Positions 1 through 7,376 of a stretch of 64,000 nt of DNA are shown one piece after another. Positions within the stretch are counted from its first letter, which is position 1. The number at the start of each line of letters is the position of its first letter. Location of the stretch: positions 1 to 64,000 of the forward strand of contig JAOBWK010000035.1 in assembly GCA_025463305.1 (NCBI GenBank), written 5' to 3'. This DNA is from Ilumatobacteraceae bacterium (GTDB taxonomy: Bacteria > Actinomycetota > Acidimicrobiia > Acidimicrobiales > Ilumatobacteraceae). The notes beneath the pieces are model-generated. The model did no database searches. It saw only the letters and a program-made list of their open reading frames with translations, and was not told the origin of the DNA. The position numbers and the translations under genes were made by a program.

Positions 1-1375
1 TGACGATCACGCCGGGCGCCGGAACGGTCTGGTAGACGACACCCTCTGGTGCCTCGGGATCGGCTTGAGCGACGCTGACCGGTTTCAGCCCGGCGTCGAG
101 GATCTTCTGAGTGGCCTCGTCGACGGGCAGGTTGGTGACGTCGATCAGGCCGAACGAGGTCTTCGCGTTCTTGTTGTTGAGCGCCTTGAACAGCAAGAAC
201 CCGCCGACGGCGAGCACGACGATCGCGATGAACGCGGCGATGCCCCACCAGCCGCGGCGCTGCGGAGGGTCGTAGTACACCGCCTCGTTCGATCCGGTCG
301 GGTAGGCGGTGCGTGCACCCGCGCGCACGGCGCCGGTGGACACGGGGACGGCGCCACTACGCGGCACGGCGGCAGTCGCGCTGGCGTACGCGCCGACTCC
401 CGTCGTCGCGTTCATGGCGCCCACGGCGCCCGTGTTCGGCCGCGGCGGCGTCACGGTGCGGGCCACTGTGGTGCCTCCGGGCGTGGGTCCCTTCGAACCA
501 GCAGCGGCGCCCGTGCCGGCGAGCGCCTTCACCGGTTCGCCGTTGCGGAACCGGCGCAGGTCGTCGCGCAACGAATCGCCGTCGGGGTAGCGGATCGCCG
601 GGTTCTTGGCAAGCAGCTTGGCGACGATCGCTTCGTAGGGGCGGGGCACGTCGGGGGCCAGCTGGTTGAGCGGCTGCGGGTTCTCGTGGACCTGCTTGTA
701 GGCGATGCTCACCGGGTTGTCACCGGCGAAGGGGGGCTTGCCGCCCACCATCTCGTACATCACGATGCCGAGCGAGTAGAGGTCGCTGCGCGGGTCGGGC
801 TGTGCGCCCTGGGCCTGCTCGGGGGAGAAGTAGGTGGCCGTGCCCATCACCAGGCCGACCTGCGTGAGGTTGTTGTCGGCCGCCGAGTTCATCGCCCGGG
901 CGATGCCGAAGTCGGCCACCTTCACCTGGCCACTGGAGCCGATCAGGATGTTGGCCGGTTTGATGTCGCGGTGGACGACGCCGTTGCGGTGCGCGAACGC
1001 GAGCGCGGCGGACACCTCGCTGGCGATCTCGGCGGCCTGCACCGGTGAGACCCGGCCGTTGACGCGGATGATGTCGGCGAGCGTGCGACCCTCGACGTAC
1101 TCCATCGCGATGAAGTAGGTGCCGCCGTACTTGCCCCAGTCGTAGACGCTGACGATGTTGGGATGGTTCAGCGCGGCAGCCGACTGGGCCTCGCGGCGGA
1201 ACCGCTCGACGAAGCTCGGGTCGGTGGCGAACTCGGCGAACAGCACCTTGATCGCGACGGGCCGGTCGAGCAGGAGATCGCGCGCGAGGAGCACGTCGGC
1301 CATGCCGCCGCGTCCGATGCGTTGCTGGATCTCGTAACGGTCGTTGAGGACCGTGCGCTCGCCATGGTTCGTCAC
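1..1375 (-). CDS. pknB: Ser/Thr protein kinase with PASTA domain, PknB type (C-terminus cut by window edge)
   Basis: Membrane-anchored Ser/Thr kinase that senses peptidoglycan fragments through extracellular PASTA domains and controls growth and division. From the GTG at 1375 the frame reads a Gly loop (GRGGMADV), the catalytic Lys in VAIK (about residue 43), HRDIKPAN (about 136), DFG (about 155) and the activation segment MGTATYFSPEQA. An Ala/Thr/Pro-rich juxtamembrane linker follows, then one membrane segment (about 380-398) and the start of a first PASTA domain (DVTNLPVDEATQKILDAG). The frame is open to base 1, so the remaining PASTA units lie outside. GTG is chosen because the only nearby ATG (1365) is out of frame; the ribosome site is weak. 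It is the last visible gene of the fhaA-fhaB-pstP-rodA-pbpA-pknB cluster, 162 bp after pbpA. No separate pknA is seen. Confidence 0.95.
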   Translation of the reverse strand, partial: MTNHGERTVLNDRYEIQQRIGRGGMADVLLARDLLLDRPVAIKVLFAEFATDPSFVERFRREAQSAAALNHPNIVSVYDWGKYGGTYFIAMEYVEGRTLADIIRVNGRVSPVQAAEIASEVSAALAFAHRNGVVHRDIKPANILIGSSGQVKVADFGIARAMNSAADNNLTQVGLVMGTATYFSPEQAQGAQPDPRSDLYSLGIVMYEMVGGKPPFAGDNPVSIAYKQVHENPQPLNQLAPDVPRPYEAIVAKLLAKNPAIRYPDGDSLRDDLRRFRNGEPVKALAGTGAAAGSKGPTPGGTTVARTVTPPRPNTGAVGAMNATTGVGAYASATAAVPRSGAVPVSTGAVRAGARTAYPTGSNEAVYYDPPQRRGWWGIAAFIAIVVLAVGGFLLFKALNNKNAKTSFGLIDVTNLPVDEATQKILDAGLKPVSVAQADPEAPEGVVYQTVPAPGVIV

Positions 1376-1537
1376 GTGTTGCTGCCTACTTCGCGACGAC
1401 GCCCACGTTGGGCAGCGCCTTGGAGATTCTGTTGCGCACGAAAGTGCTCATCGAGGATACCGACCCCATCTGTCGAGTGTCCGGTCACCGTCTCTCCCGG
1501 CATCATCCCTGCATCCATCATCGTTCAACCATCATCT

Positions 1538-3022
1538 TCACCCCAGGGGATGCGACAACGCGTAGTCGAGGACGGTCTTGGCGATCGGCCCGGCGAGCTT
1601 ACCGCCTGTGCCGGAGCTGATCTCCGCAGTGGTGCCCTTGAGGATGACGGCCACGGCGTACTGCGGTGCGGTGGCCGGCGCGAACGCGGCGATCCACGCG
1701 TGCGAGCGCTGCGGCTGGCCGGTGGCGTTCAGCTGGGCCGTGCCCGTCTTGGCCGCGGCCTGGATCCCGTTGTCGAGCTGCAGGCAGCACTTCGCGGTGC
1801 CGGTCTTGACGACGCCGATCATCAGGTCGGTCATCTTCAGCGCGGTGGTGGGCGAGATCGGGGTGTTCCACACCTTCGGGGCGGTCTGGTCGAGCACCTT
1901 GCCCTGGTGGTCGAGCGTGGCGGCGACGACGTACGGCTGCATCTGCACGCCGCCGTTGGCGATGGTGCCGGCGATCATCGCCATCTGCAGCGGCACGATC
2001 AGGTCGTCGCCCTCGCCGAAGCCCTGGATGGCGAGCTTCGGCGTCGCGTCCTTGAAGTGGGCCTCGTCGCCGAAGTACGAGACCGCGCCGCCCGGCAGGT
2101 CGAACGGGATCGGCTGGCCGATGCCCCACTTGTCGGCGCCGGCCACCATGTTCGGCACGCCGACCTCGACGGCGGTCTGCGCGAAGGCGGTGTTGCAGCT
2201 GCGCGCGAACACGGTGCGCAGATCGCCACCGCACACCTCACCCTCGAAGTTCTCGATCGGGTTGGTGGTGAGCGGTGGCGTGTACGACTTGTCGTTGGTG
2301 AAGACGGTGTCGAAGTCGACCACGTTGTTCTCGAGCGCGACGCTGGCCGTGATCATCTTGAACGTCGACCCCGGCATGTACCGCTCCTGATACGCGTTCG
2401 CGAGCGTCGGCTTGCCGGGCGCGGCGTTGAGGAACGTCAGCACGTCGCCGGCCTTCTTGTTGTCGTGCACGGCCACGAGGTTGGGGTCGTAGCTCGGGTA
2501 GCTCCACATCGCCAGCACGGCGCCCGTCTTGGGGTCGGTCACGACGACGCTGCCCTCGCGCTCGCCGAGCGCGGTCTTGGCCACGAGCTGGAGGTCGGCG
2601 CGCATCGTGAGCTGCACCGAGCCGGTGTTGTCCTGGTTGCTGAAGATGTTGGTGATGGCCCGCAGCTGCTGCTCACCGGTGGACCCGGTCAGCACGTCGC
2701 TGTACTTCTTCTCCAGCTTGGTCGCGCCGTAGGCCTGGGTGAAGTAGCCGCTGACGTTCGCGAACAGGTCGTTGGTGGGGTACTCGCGCTGGTACTTGAG
2801 CGAGTCGCCCGGCGCGGACGGCACGGAATCGGCGATGACGACACCGTCGGCCGTCACGATCGGCCCACGCGGCTTGTCGAACGTCTTCAGGATCTCGCGC
2901 GTGTTGTCGGGGTTGTCGGCGAGCTGGGTCCGCTTCACCACCTGGAGCAGGTTGAGCTGCACGAACAGGATCAGGTAGCAGACGAGCAGTCCAGCGGCGA
3001 GCCGTCGGATCTGTTTGTTCAT
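1538..3022 (-). CDS. pbpA: Penicillin-binding protein, PbpA class (transpeptidase)
   Basis: Class B penicillin-binding protein that cross-links peptidoglycan outside the membrane, working with the RodA glycosyltransferase encoded just upstream. About 494 aa: an N-terminal membrane anchor (about residues 5-28, LLVCYLILFVQLNLLQVV), a dimerisation region, then the transpeptidase domain with all three motifs: SxxK (STFK, about residue 218, nucleophile Ser), SxN (SCN, about 273) and KTG (KTGTAQ, about 423). The ATG at 3022 is preferred because it overlaps the rodA stop by 4 nt (ATGA). The frame stays open further upstream, but that stretch lies inside rodA and reads as low-complexity shadow. Probably co-transcribed with rodA and pstP; likely a target of the PknB/PstP switch, as in mycobacteria (inference). 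Confidence 0.95.
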   Translation of the reverse strand: MNKQIRRLAAGLLVCYLILFVQLNLLQVVKRTQLADNPDNTREILKTFDKPRGPIVTADGVVIADSVPSAPGDSLKYQREYPTNDLFANVSGYFTQAYGATKLEKKYSDVLTGSTGEQQLRAITNIFSNQDNTGSVQLTMRADLQLVAKTALGEREGSVVVTDPKTGAVLAMWSYPSYDPNLVAVHDNKKAGDVLTFLNAAPGKPTLANAYQERYMPGSTFKMITASVALENNVVDFDTVFTNDKSYTPPLTTNPIENFEGEVCGGDLRTVFARSCNTAFAQTAVEVGVPNMVAGADKWGIGQPIPFDLPGGAVSYFGDEAHFKDATPKLAIQGFGEGDDLIVPLQMAMIAGTIANGGVQMQPYVVAATLDHQGKVLDQTAPKVWNTPISPTTALKMTDLMIGVVKTGTAKCCLQLDNGIQAAAKTGTAQLNATGQPQRSHAWIAAFAPATAPQYAVAVILKGTTAEISSGTGGKLAGPIAKTVLDYALSHPLG

Positions 3023-4428
3023 CCGCTCACACTGCCCGCTGGCCGGAACCGAGTGTCGTCGCCATCGACCGCGCCGACCTGCTTGCGCAACCGGCGGCGC
3101 AGCTTCCACGCCGCGAAGCGCTCGTTGATGGTGGGGTCGTCGGGCAGCTCACCGATGCGTCGCGCGGTGCTGTCGCTGACCCGGATGAGGAGTGCGAGGA
3201 GGATGTAGTTGGCCACCAGCGACGAGCCGCCATAGCTGACGAACGGCAGGGTGATGCCGGTGAGCGGCACGACGCGGATGACCCCGCCGATGATGATGAA
3301 CGCCTGCACACCGAGCAGCGCGGTGAGGCCGGTGGCGAGGAGCTTCTCGAACGGGCGCTCGGCGCGGATCGCGACGCGCAACCCGGCGCCGACGATGAGC
3401 ATGAACGACATCAGGATCGCGGTCGCGCCGAACAGGCCGAGCTCCTCGGCGATGCCCGCGAAGATGAAGTCGTTCTGCACCGCCGGGATCAGGTTCGGAT
3501 GGCCCTGGCCGAGGCCCGCACCGGCGAGGCCACCATCGCCGATCGCGAACATGCCCTGCACGATCTGGTAGCCCTTCCCGGCGTATCGGCTCCACGGGTC
3601 GATCCAGATGTTGACGCGATCCTGGACGTGCGCGAACAGCCGGAACGACAGGTAGGCCGCGGCGCCGAACATCACGAAGCCGAACAGCAGGAACGTCGCC
3701 CGCTCGGTGGCCACCCACAGCATCACGACGAACAGGGTGAAGAACAGCAGCGACGAGCCGAGGTCCTTCTGGCCGACCATCACGATGACGGCGAAGCCCC
3801 ACGCGAGCAGGATCGGGAAGAAGTGCCGCGGCTGGGGGAGGCGCAACGGGCCGACGTGCCAGGTGCCGGCGGCGATCAGCTCGCGCCGCTCGTAGAGGTA
3901 GCCGGCGAAGAACAGCGCCAGCAGGATCTTGGCGAACTCACCCGGCTGGAAGTTGATCGGCCCGACCCGCACCCAGATCCGTGCCCCGCCGACGCTGCGG
4001 CCGACGCCGGGCACCAGCGGGATGAGGAGCAGCCCCGCGCCGAGGACGAAGAAGGTCCACTTGTACCGGGCGAGGTCGGGGGCGCGCTGGACCACGACGA
4101 GCGTGGCGATGTACGCGGCGATCGCGATGAAGCTCCACAGCGTCTGCAGGCCGGCGAGGTGGTCGTTCAGCCGGGTGATCATCACGTAGCCGATGCCGTG
4201 GAGCATCGCTGCGAGCGGCAGGAGCGTGGCGTCGGCGCCGCGGGCCATGATGCGCGTCGCGAAGTGGGCGACGAGGAGCAGCCCGATGAGGATCGCGAAG
4301 AACGGCACGATGCGCGGCGGGATCGTCGAGTTCTTGCCCAGCGACGCCAGCACGTAGGCGCCGCAGGTGATGACGCCCGCCATGATGACCAGACCGAGTT
4401 CGGTGCTGCGGCGGGACAGCGGATGCAT
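3019..4428 (-). CDS. rodA: FtsW/RodA/SpoVE family peptidoglycan glycosyltransferase
   Basis: SEDS-family polytopic membrane enzyme that polymerises lipid II into glycan strands and pairs with a class B PBP. 469 aa, the usual size, almost entirely hydrophobic helices. Family landmarks are visible: the conserved loop GGARIWVRVG...FQPGEFAK, the block GQKDLGSSLL, the segment YQIVQGMFAIGDGGLAGAGLGQG, and the C-terminal signature VPLTGITLPFVSYGGSSL. Position next to pbpA and pstP identifies it as the RodA-type member rather than the divisome FtsW. It starts 1 bp before the pstP stop and overlaps pbpA by 4 nt, so translation is probably coupled. No missing residues noted. Confidence 0.95.
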   Translation of the reverse strand: MHPLSRRSTELGLVIMAGVITCGAYVLASLGKNSTIPPRIVPFFAILIGLLLVAHFATRIMARGADATLLPLAAMLHGIGYVMITRLNDHLAGLQTLWSFIAIAAYIATLVVVQRAPDLARYKWTFFVLGAGLLLIPLVPGVGRSVGGARIWVRVGPINFQPGEFAKILLALFFAGYLYERRELIAAGTWHVGPLRLPQPRHFFPILLAWGFAVIVMVGQKDLGSSLLFFTLFVVMLWVATERATFLLFGFVMFGAAAYLSFRLFAHVQDRVNIWIDPWSRYAGKGYQIVQGMFAIGDGGLAGAGLGQGHPNLIPAVQNDFIFAGIAEELGLFGATAILMSFMLIVGAGLRVAIRAERPFEKLLATGLTALLGVQAFIIIGGVIRVVPLTGITLPFVSYGGSSLVANYILLALLIRVSDSTARRIGELPDDPTINERFAAWKLRRRLRKQVGAVDGDDTRFRPAGSVSG

Positions 4429-6042
4429 CTAAGGACCCGAGGGGACGGTGGTGGTGGTGGTCGCGGCGGGGGTCGTGCCAGGGACGGTGGTGGCGGCCGC
4501 GGTGGTCGCTGTCGTGTCGGCGACGGTGGTGGCGGGCGCGATCGTGGTCGTCGTGGTGGGCGGTACGACCAGCTGCAGGTTCTTCACGGCCTCGTCGACG
4601 GAGTCGTACACGACGTGCTGATCGATCTGGGTGACGACCGCGGCGGGGAGATCGCCGCGGGTGTAGGTGGTGGCCCGCTCGACCGTGGGGTGGAACCACA
4701 GCACGCCGTCGGGCTGGCCCTTGAAGACGACGACCTTGTCGCCGTCGAAGCCGGCGTAGTAGCCGCTGCGGGCGTGGACGGCGATCAGCGTGAACGTGGC
4801 GATGATGATGGCCGCGAGCACGACGATGAACAGGAACAGCCCGCCGGTGAGCCGCTTCTTGCGCGGCCGGCTCTCGACCGTCTTCGGCGACGGCGCCGGA
4901 TCGTCCATCCGCATCGATGCCGCCGGCGGGAGGCTGGGTGAGGGGTTGCTGCCCGACGACGATGACGACGGCGTCGGCGCGGCCAGCGCCGCCGCTGGCT
5001 CGCCGGCCGACGGAGCGTCGGCGAACGTGGACGCGAGCGCGGTCGGCTGCGCGACGGGCACGGGTCGGTCGGACTCGTCGATCTCGGCGCCCGGGAGTGG
5101 CGCGGCCGGCGGTGGCAGGGTGGGCAGGCCCATCGCGGCGCCCACCGGCGCGGGCATCGGCTCGGTCGCGGCCGTGTTGGTGACCGGCTGGGTGGGCACG
5201 GGCTGGGTGGTCGGGGCGTTCTCGGCCCAGATCGGCGGCCCGGCGGAGTCGGTGATGGCCTCGGCCCAGCGCGGATCGATGGGCATCTCGCCCGTGGGAT
5301 CCGGCGGCTCGGCGCCGTCGAGCACGTCGAGCACCACGACCGTCACGTTGTCTCGCCCGCCGTGGCGGTTGGCGAGGTCGACCAGCTGCTGCGACAGCGA
5401 CTGCGGATCCTCGACCGTGGACACGAGATCCAGGATCTCCGGATCGGGGACTTCGTCGACCAGGCCATCGCTGCAGAGGATGAACCGGTCGCCGCGCACG
5501 AGCGGAAGCGTCCACATGTCGGTGCGCACGTTCGGCTCGATGCCGAGCGCACGGGTGACGATGTTGCGGCGCGGGTGGGTGCGCGCCTCCTCCATCGTGA
5601 TGTGCCCGGTGGCGACGAGCTCCTGCACGTAGCTGTGATCGACGGTGACGCGCTGCAGTCGACCGAGTCGGAACCGGTACGTGCGCGAATCGCCGACGTT
5701 GAGGAGCACGAGCTGCTCGGGGATGGATCCCTGCGCCTTGAGCACCGCCACCGCGGTGAGGGTGGTGCCCATCCCGCTCTTCGACGCGTCGACGCGAGCT
5801 GCGCCGTAGATCGCGGCGTTGGCCTCGTTGACCACGGCGACTGCGTAGTCCTCGCTGTCGGCACCCTTGCTGAGCCGGTCGCGCACGATGCTCGCGGCGA
5901 GCGCGCTGGCCACCTCGCCAGCCTGATGGCCGCCCATCCCGTCGGCGACGGCGAACACCATCGACTCCGCGACGAACGTGTCCTCGTTGTCCGAACGCAC
6001 CATGCCCGGGTTGGTGGTGGCACCCCAGCGCAGCTGTGGCAT
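4429..6042 (-). CDS. pstP: PP2C-type Ser/Thr phosphatase PstP
   Basis: Metal-dependent phosphatase that reverses phosphorylation by PknB. 537 aa. The N-terminal PP2C catalytic domain (about 1-240) has the metal-binding motifs SDNEDT, VADGMGGH, CSDGLVD and GGRDNVTVVV. A Pro/Ala-rich linker follows, then one membrane segment (GGLFLFIVVLAAIIIATFT, about 395-415), a roughly 75-residue extracytoplasmic domain, and a Thr-rich tail (TTTTT and TTATT runs). The start ATG overlaps the fhaB stop (TGATG), indicating translational coupling. The Thr-rich C-terminal tail is longer than I expect for mycobacterial PstP and may be a cell-wall spacer (inference). Confidence 0.94.
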   Translation of the reverse strand: MPQLRWGATTNPGMVRSDNEDTFVAESMVFAVADGMGGHQAGEVASALAASIVRDRLSKGADSEDYAVAVVNEANAAIYGAARVDASKSGMGTTLTAVAVLKAQGSIPEQLVLLNVGDSRTYRFRLGRLQRVTVDHSYVQELVATGHITMEEARTHPRRNIVTRALGIEPNVRTDMWTLPLVRGDRFILCSDGLVDEVPDPEILDLVSTVEDPQSLSQQLVDLANRHGGRDNVTVVVLDVLDGAEPPDPTGEMPIDPRWAEAITDSAGPPIWAENAPTTQPVPTQPVTNTAATEPMPAPVGAAMGLPTLPPPAAPLPGAEIDESDRPVPVAQPTALASTFADAPSAGEPAAALAAPTPSSSSSGSNPSPSLPPAASMRMDDPAPSPKTVESRPRKKRLTGGLFLFIVVLAAIIIATFTLIAVHARSGYYAGFDGDKVVVFKGQPDGVLWFHPTVERATTYTRGDLPAAVVTQIDQHVVYDSVDEAVKNLQLVVPPTTTTTIAPATTVADTTATTAAATTVPGTTPAATTTTTVPSGP

Positions 6043-6545
6043 CAGTTGGCCTCCAGCACGGTGCTGCCGATCTGGATGCGGTCGCCCTTGTGCAGAGCGG
6101 TCGGCACCGTCAGTCGGGTGCCGTTCACGTACGTGCCATTCGTGCTGCCGATGTCCTCGATGATGATGTTGCCGTTGTCGTTGAACACGCGGGCATGGAT
6201 CTGCGACACGAACGTATCGTCCGGCACGCTCACCGTGCAGCCTGACGCCCGACCGAACGTGATCTCGTTGGCCACGCTGATGGCCGTGCCCTTGCTCGCC
6301 TTCGGCTCGAGCACGATGAGCCGGGCGATGCCGCCGCGCTTGGCGCGCACCTGCTGGCCGGCGGGCGCGTTGATGATCGGCGCGTTGACGGCCGGAGCGG
6401 CGCTTCCTGGCTCGCTGCCCTGGCGTGCGGTGGCGGCGCGGGGACCGCGCACTTCACTCCAGACGGCCCAGAGCACCCGCGCGAAGAACAGGTAGAGCAG
6501 CGCGAGCAGCGCGAACTTGAGGATGTTCAGGAGCGAATCCGTCAT
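6042..6545 (-). CDS. fhaB: FHA-domain membrane protein FhaB
   Basis: Forkhead-associated protein that binds phosphothreonine peptides, typically partners of PknA/PknB. 167 aa: an N-terminal membrane helix (ILKFALLALLYLFFARVLWA, about 6-25), a short linker, and a C-terminal FHA domain with the conserved blocks ITFGRASGC, VSQIHARVF, IEDIGSTNGTYVNG and GDRIQIGSTVLE. The Gly-Arg of FGR, the Ser/His of SQIH and the Asn of STNGT are all present, so phosphopeptide binding should be intact. The gene ends by overlapping the pstP start and lies 24 bp downstream of fhaA. Domain order matches FhaB (FipA) of mycobacteria, which acts in septation and cell-wall synthesis. Confidence 0.93.
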   Translation of the reverse strand: MTDSLLNILKFALLALLYLFFARVLWAVWSEVRGPRAATARQGSEPGSAAPAVNAPIINAPAGQQVRAKRGGIARLIVLEPKASKGTAISVANEITFGRASGCTVSVPDDTFVSQIHARVFNDNGNIIIEDIGSTNGTYVNGTRLTVPTALHKGDRIQIGSTVLEAN

Positions 6546-6569
6546 GCGGGTCGGTCGCCTCTCGCGACG

Positions 6570-7232
6570 TCAGCTGGCCTCGAAGCGGATGTGCGTCCCA
6601 CCGAAGCTGATGATGTCGCCATCGGACAGCACCTGCTCGCCGATGATGCGCGTCCCGTTGACCTTCGTGCCGTTGGTGGAACCGAGGTCGGCGATGATGA
6701 AGTCGCGGCCCCGGGCCCGGAACTCGGCGTGGCGCCGGCTCACGTTGGCATCGTTGAGCGGGATGCTCGACTCCGGCAGGCGGCCGACCGTGAAGATCTG
6801 GCCGTTCAACGGGAGGCGCTCGCCCGACGGCATCACCAGGGTGCCGACACCGCCGCCGCCACGCGCTTCGCGCATGCCGCTGACGATGGTGAACCGGCCG
6901 GCCTTGGCCTGATCGTCGACCATCAGGCTGACGGACACCGGCCCCATGAAGTGGTAGCCCTCTTCGCGGGCGTGCTCGCGTGCGGCCTCACCGAGCTCGG
7001 TGACCAGCGCGGCCTCGATGTCGGCGAACCCGGCGTGGTCACGCGGGCTGATGTGGAACTGGAAGTGGTTGGGCACGATGCGGCGACCCTTGACGTCGAC
7101 CGAGCGGTGATCATCCATCTCGCGCACAAGCCGCCTGCCGAGCTCGATCGGTCGGATGCTGCTCTTGCCAGAACGCGAAAACACACCCTCGACCATACGC
7201 TCTACACCGTGCTCGAACGACTGCAATCCCAT
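6570..7232 (-). CDS. fhaA: FHA-domain protein with N-terminal DUF3662, FhaA
   Basis: First gene of the cell-wall kinase cluster. 220 aa: an N-terminal DUF3662 domain (about 1-115, beginning SFEHGVERMVEGVFSRSGK, with VVPNHFQF-like sequence IVPNHFQFHIS) and a C-terminal FHA domain (about 140-218) with FTVGRLPES, VSRRHAEF, IADLGSTNGTKVNG and DGDIISFGGTHIRFE. The mycobacterial counterpart has a long low-complexity linker between the domains; here it is only about 25 residues (EARGGGGVGT...), so the protein is compact. In mycobacteria FhaA binds phosphorylated MviN/FhaB and restrains peptidoglycan synthesis. It is divergent from the secreted-protein gene at 7377, leaving 144 bp for both promoters. 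Confidence 0.92.
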   Translation of the reverse strand: MGLQSFEHGVERMVEGVFSRSGKSSIRPIELGRRLVREMDDHRSVDVKGRRIVPNHFQFHISPRDHAGFADIEAALVTELGEAAREHAREEGYHFMGPVSVSLMVDDQAKAGRFTIVSGMREARGGGGVGTLVMPSGERLPLNGQIFTVGRLPESSIPLNDANVSRRHAEFRARGRDFIIADLGSTNGTKVNGTRIIGEQVLSDGDIISFGGTHIRFEAS

Positions 7233-7376
7233 GTTGAGTCGACAGAGTAGTGGTCAGCCCGGTTGAACCCGTGCGCGGTGACGGCACACGGGCCCGCACC
7301 TGGTGCTCCGTGTCCGAGGGGCTGATGCGTTCGGACTAACCTCGGATGTATTCCTGGCGGGAAACGGGAGGTTGTC

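Noticed and set aside
1163..3208. Long open frame on the plus strand, antisense to pbpA and part of rodA/pknB
   Set aside because: The minus strand encodes clear PBP, RodA and kinase motifs; the plus frame is Arg/Val/Gly-rich with no domains, a usual by-product of high GC.
4430..4565. Tandem short repeats of GGTGGTGGTCG type, possible CRISPR or satellite
   Set aside because: They encode the Thr-rich tail of PstP (ACC/ACG codons); no spacers are present.
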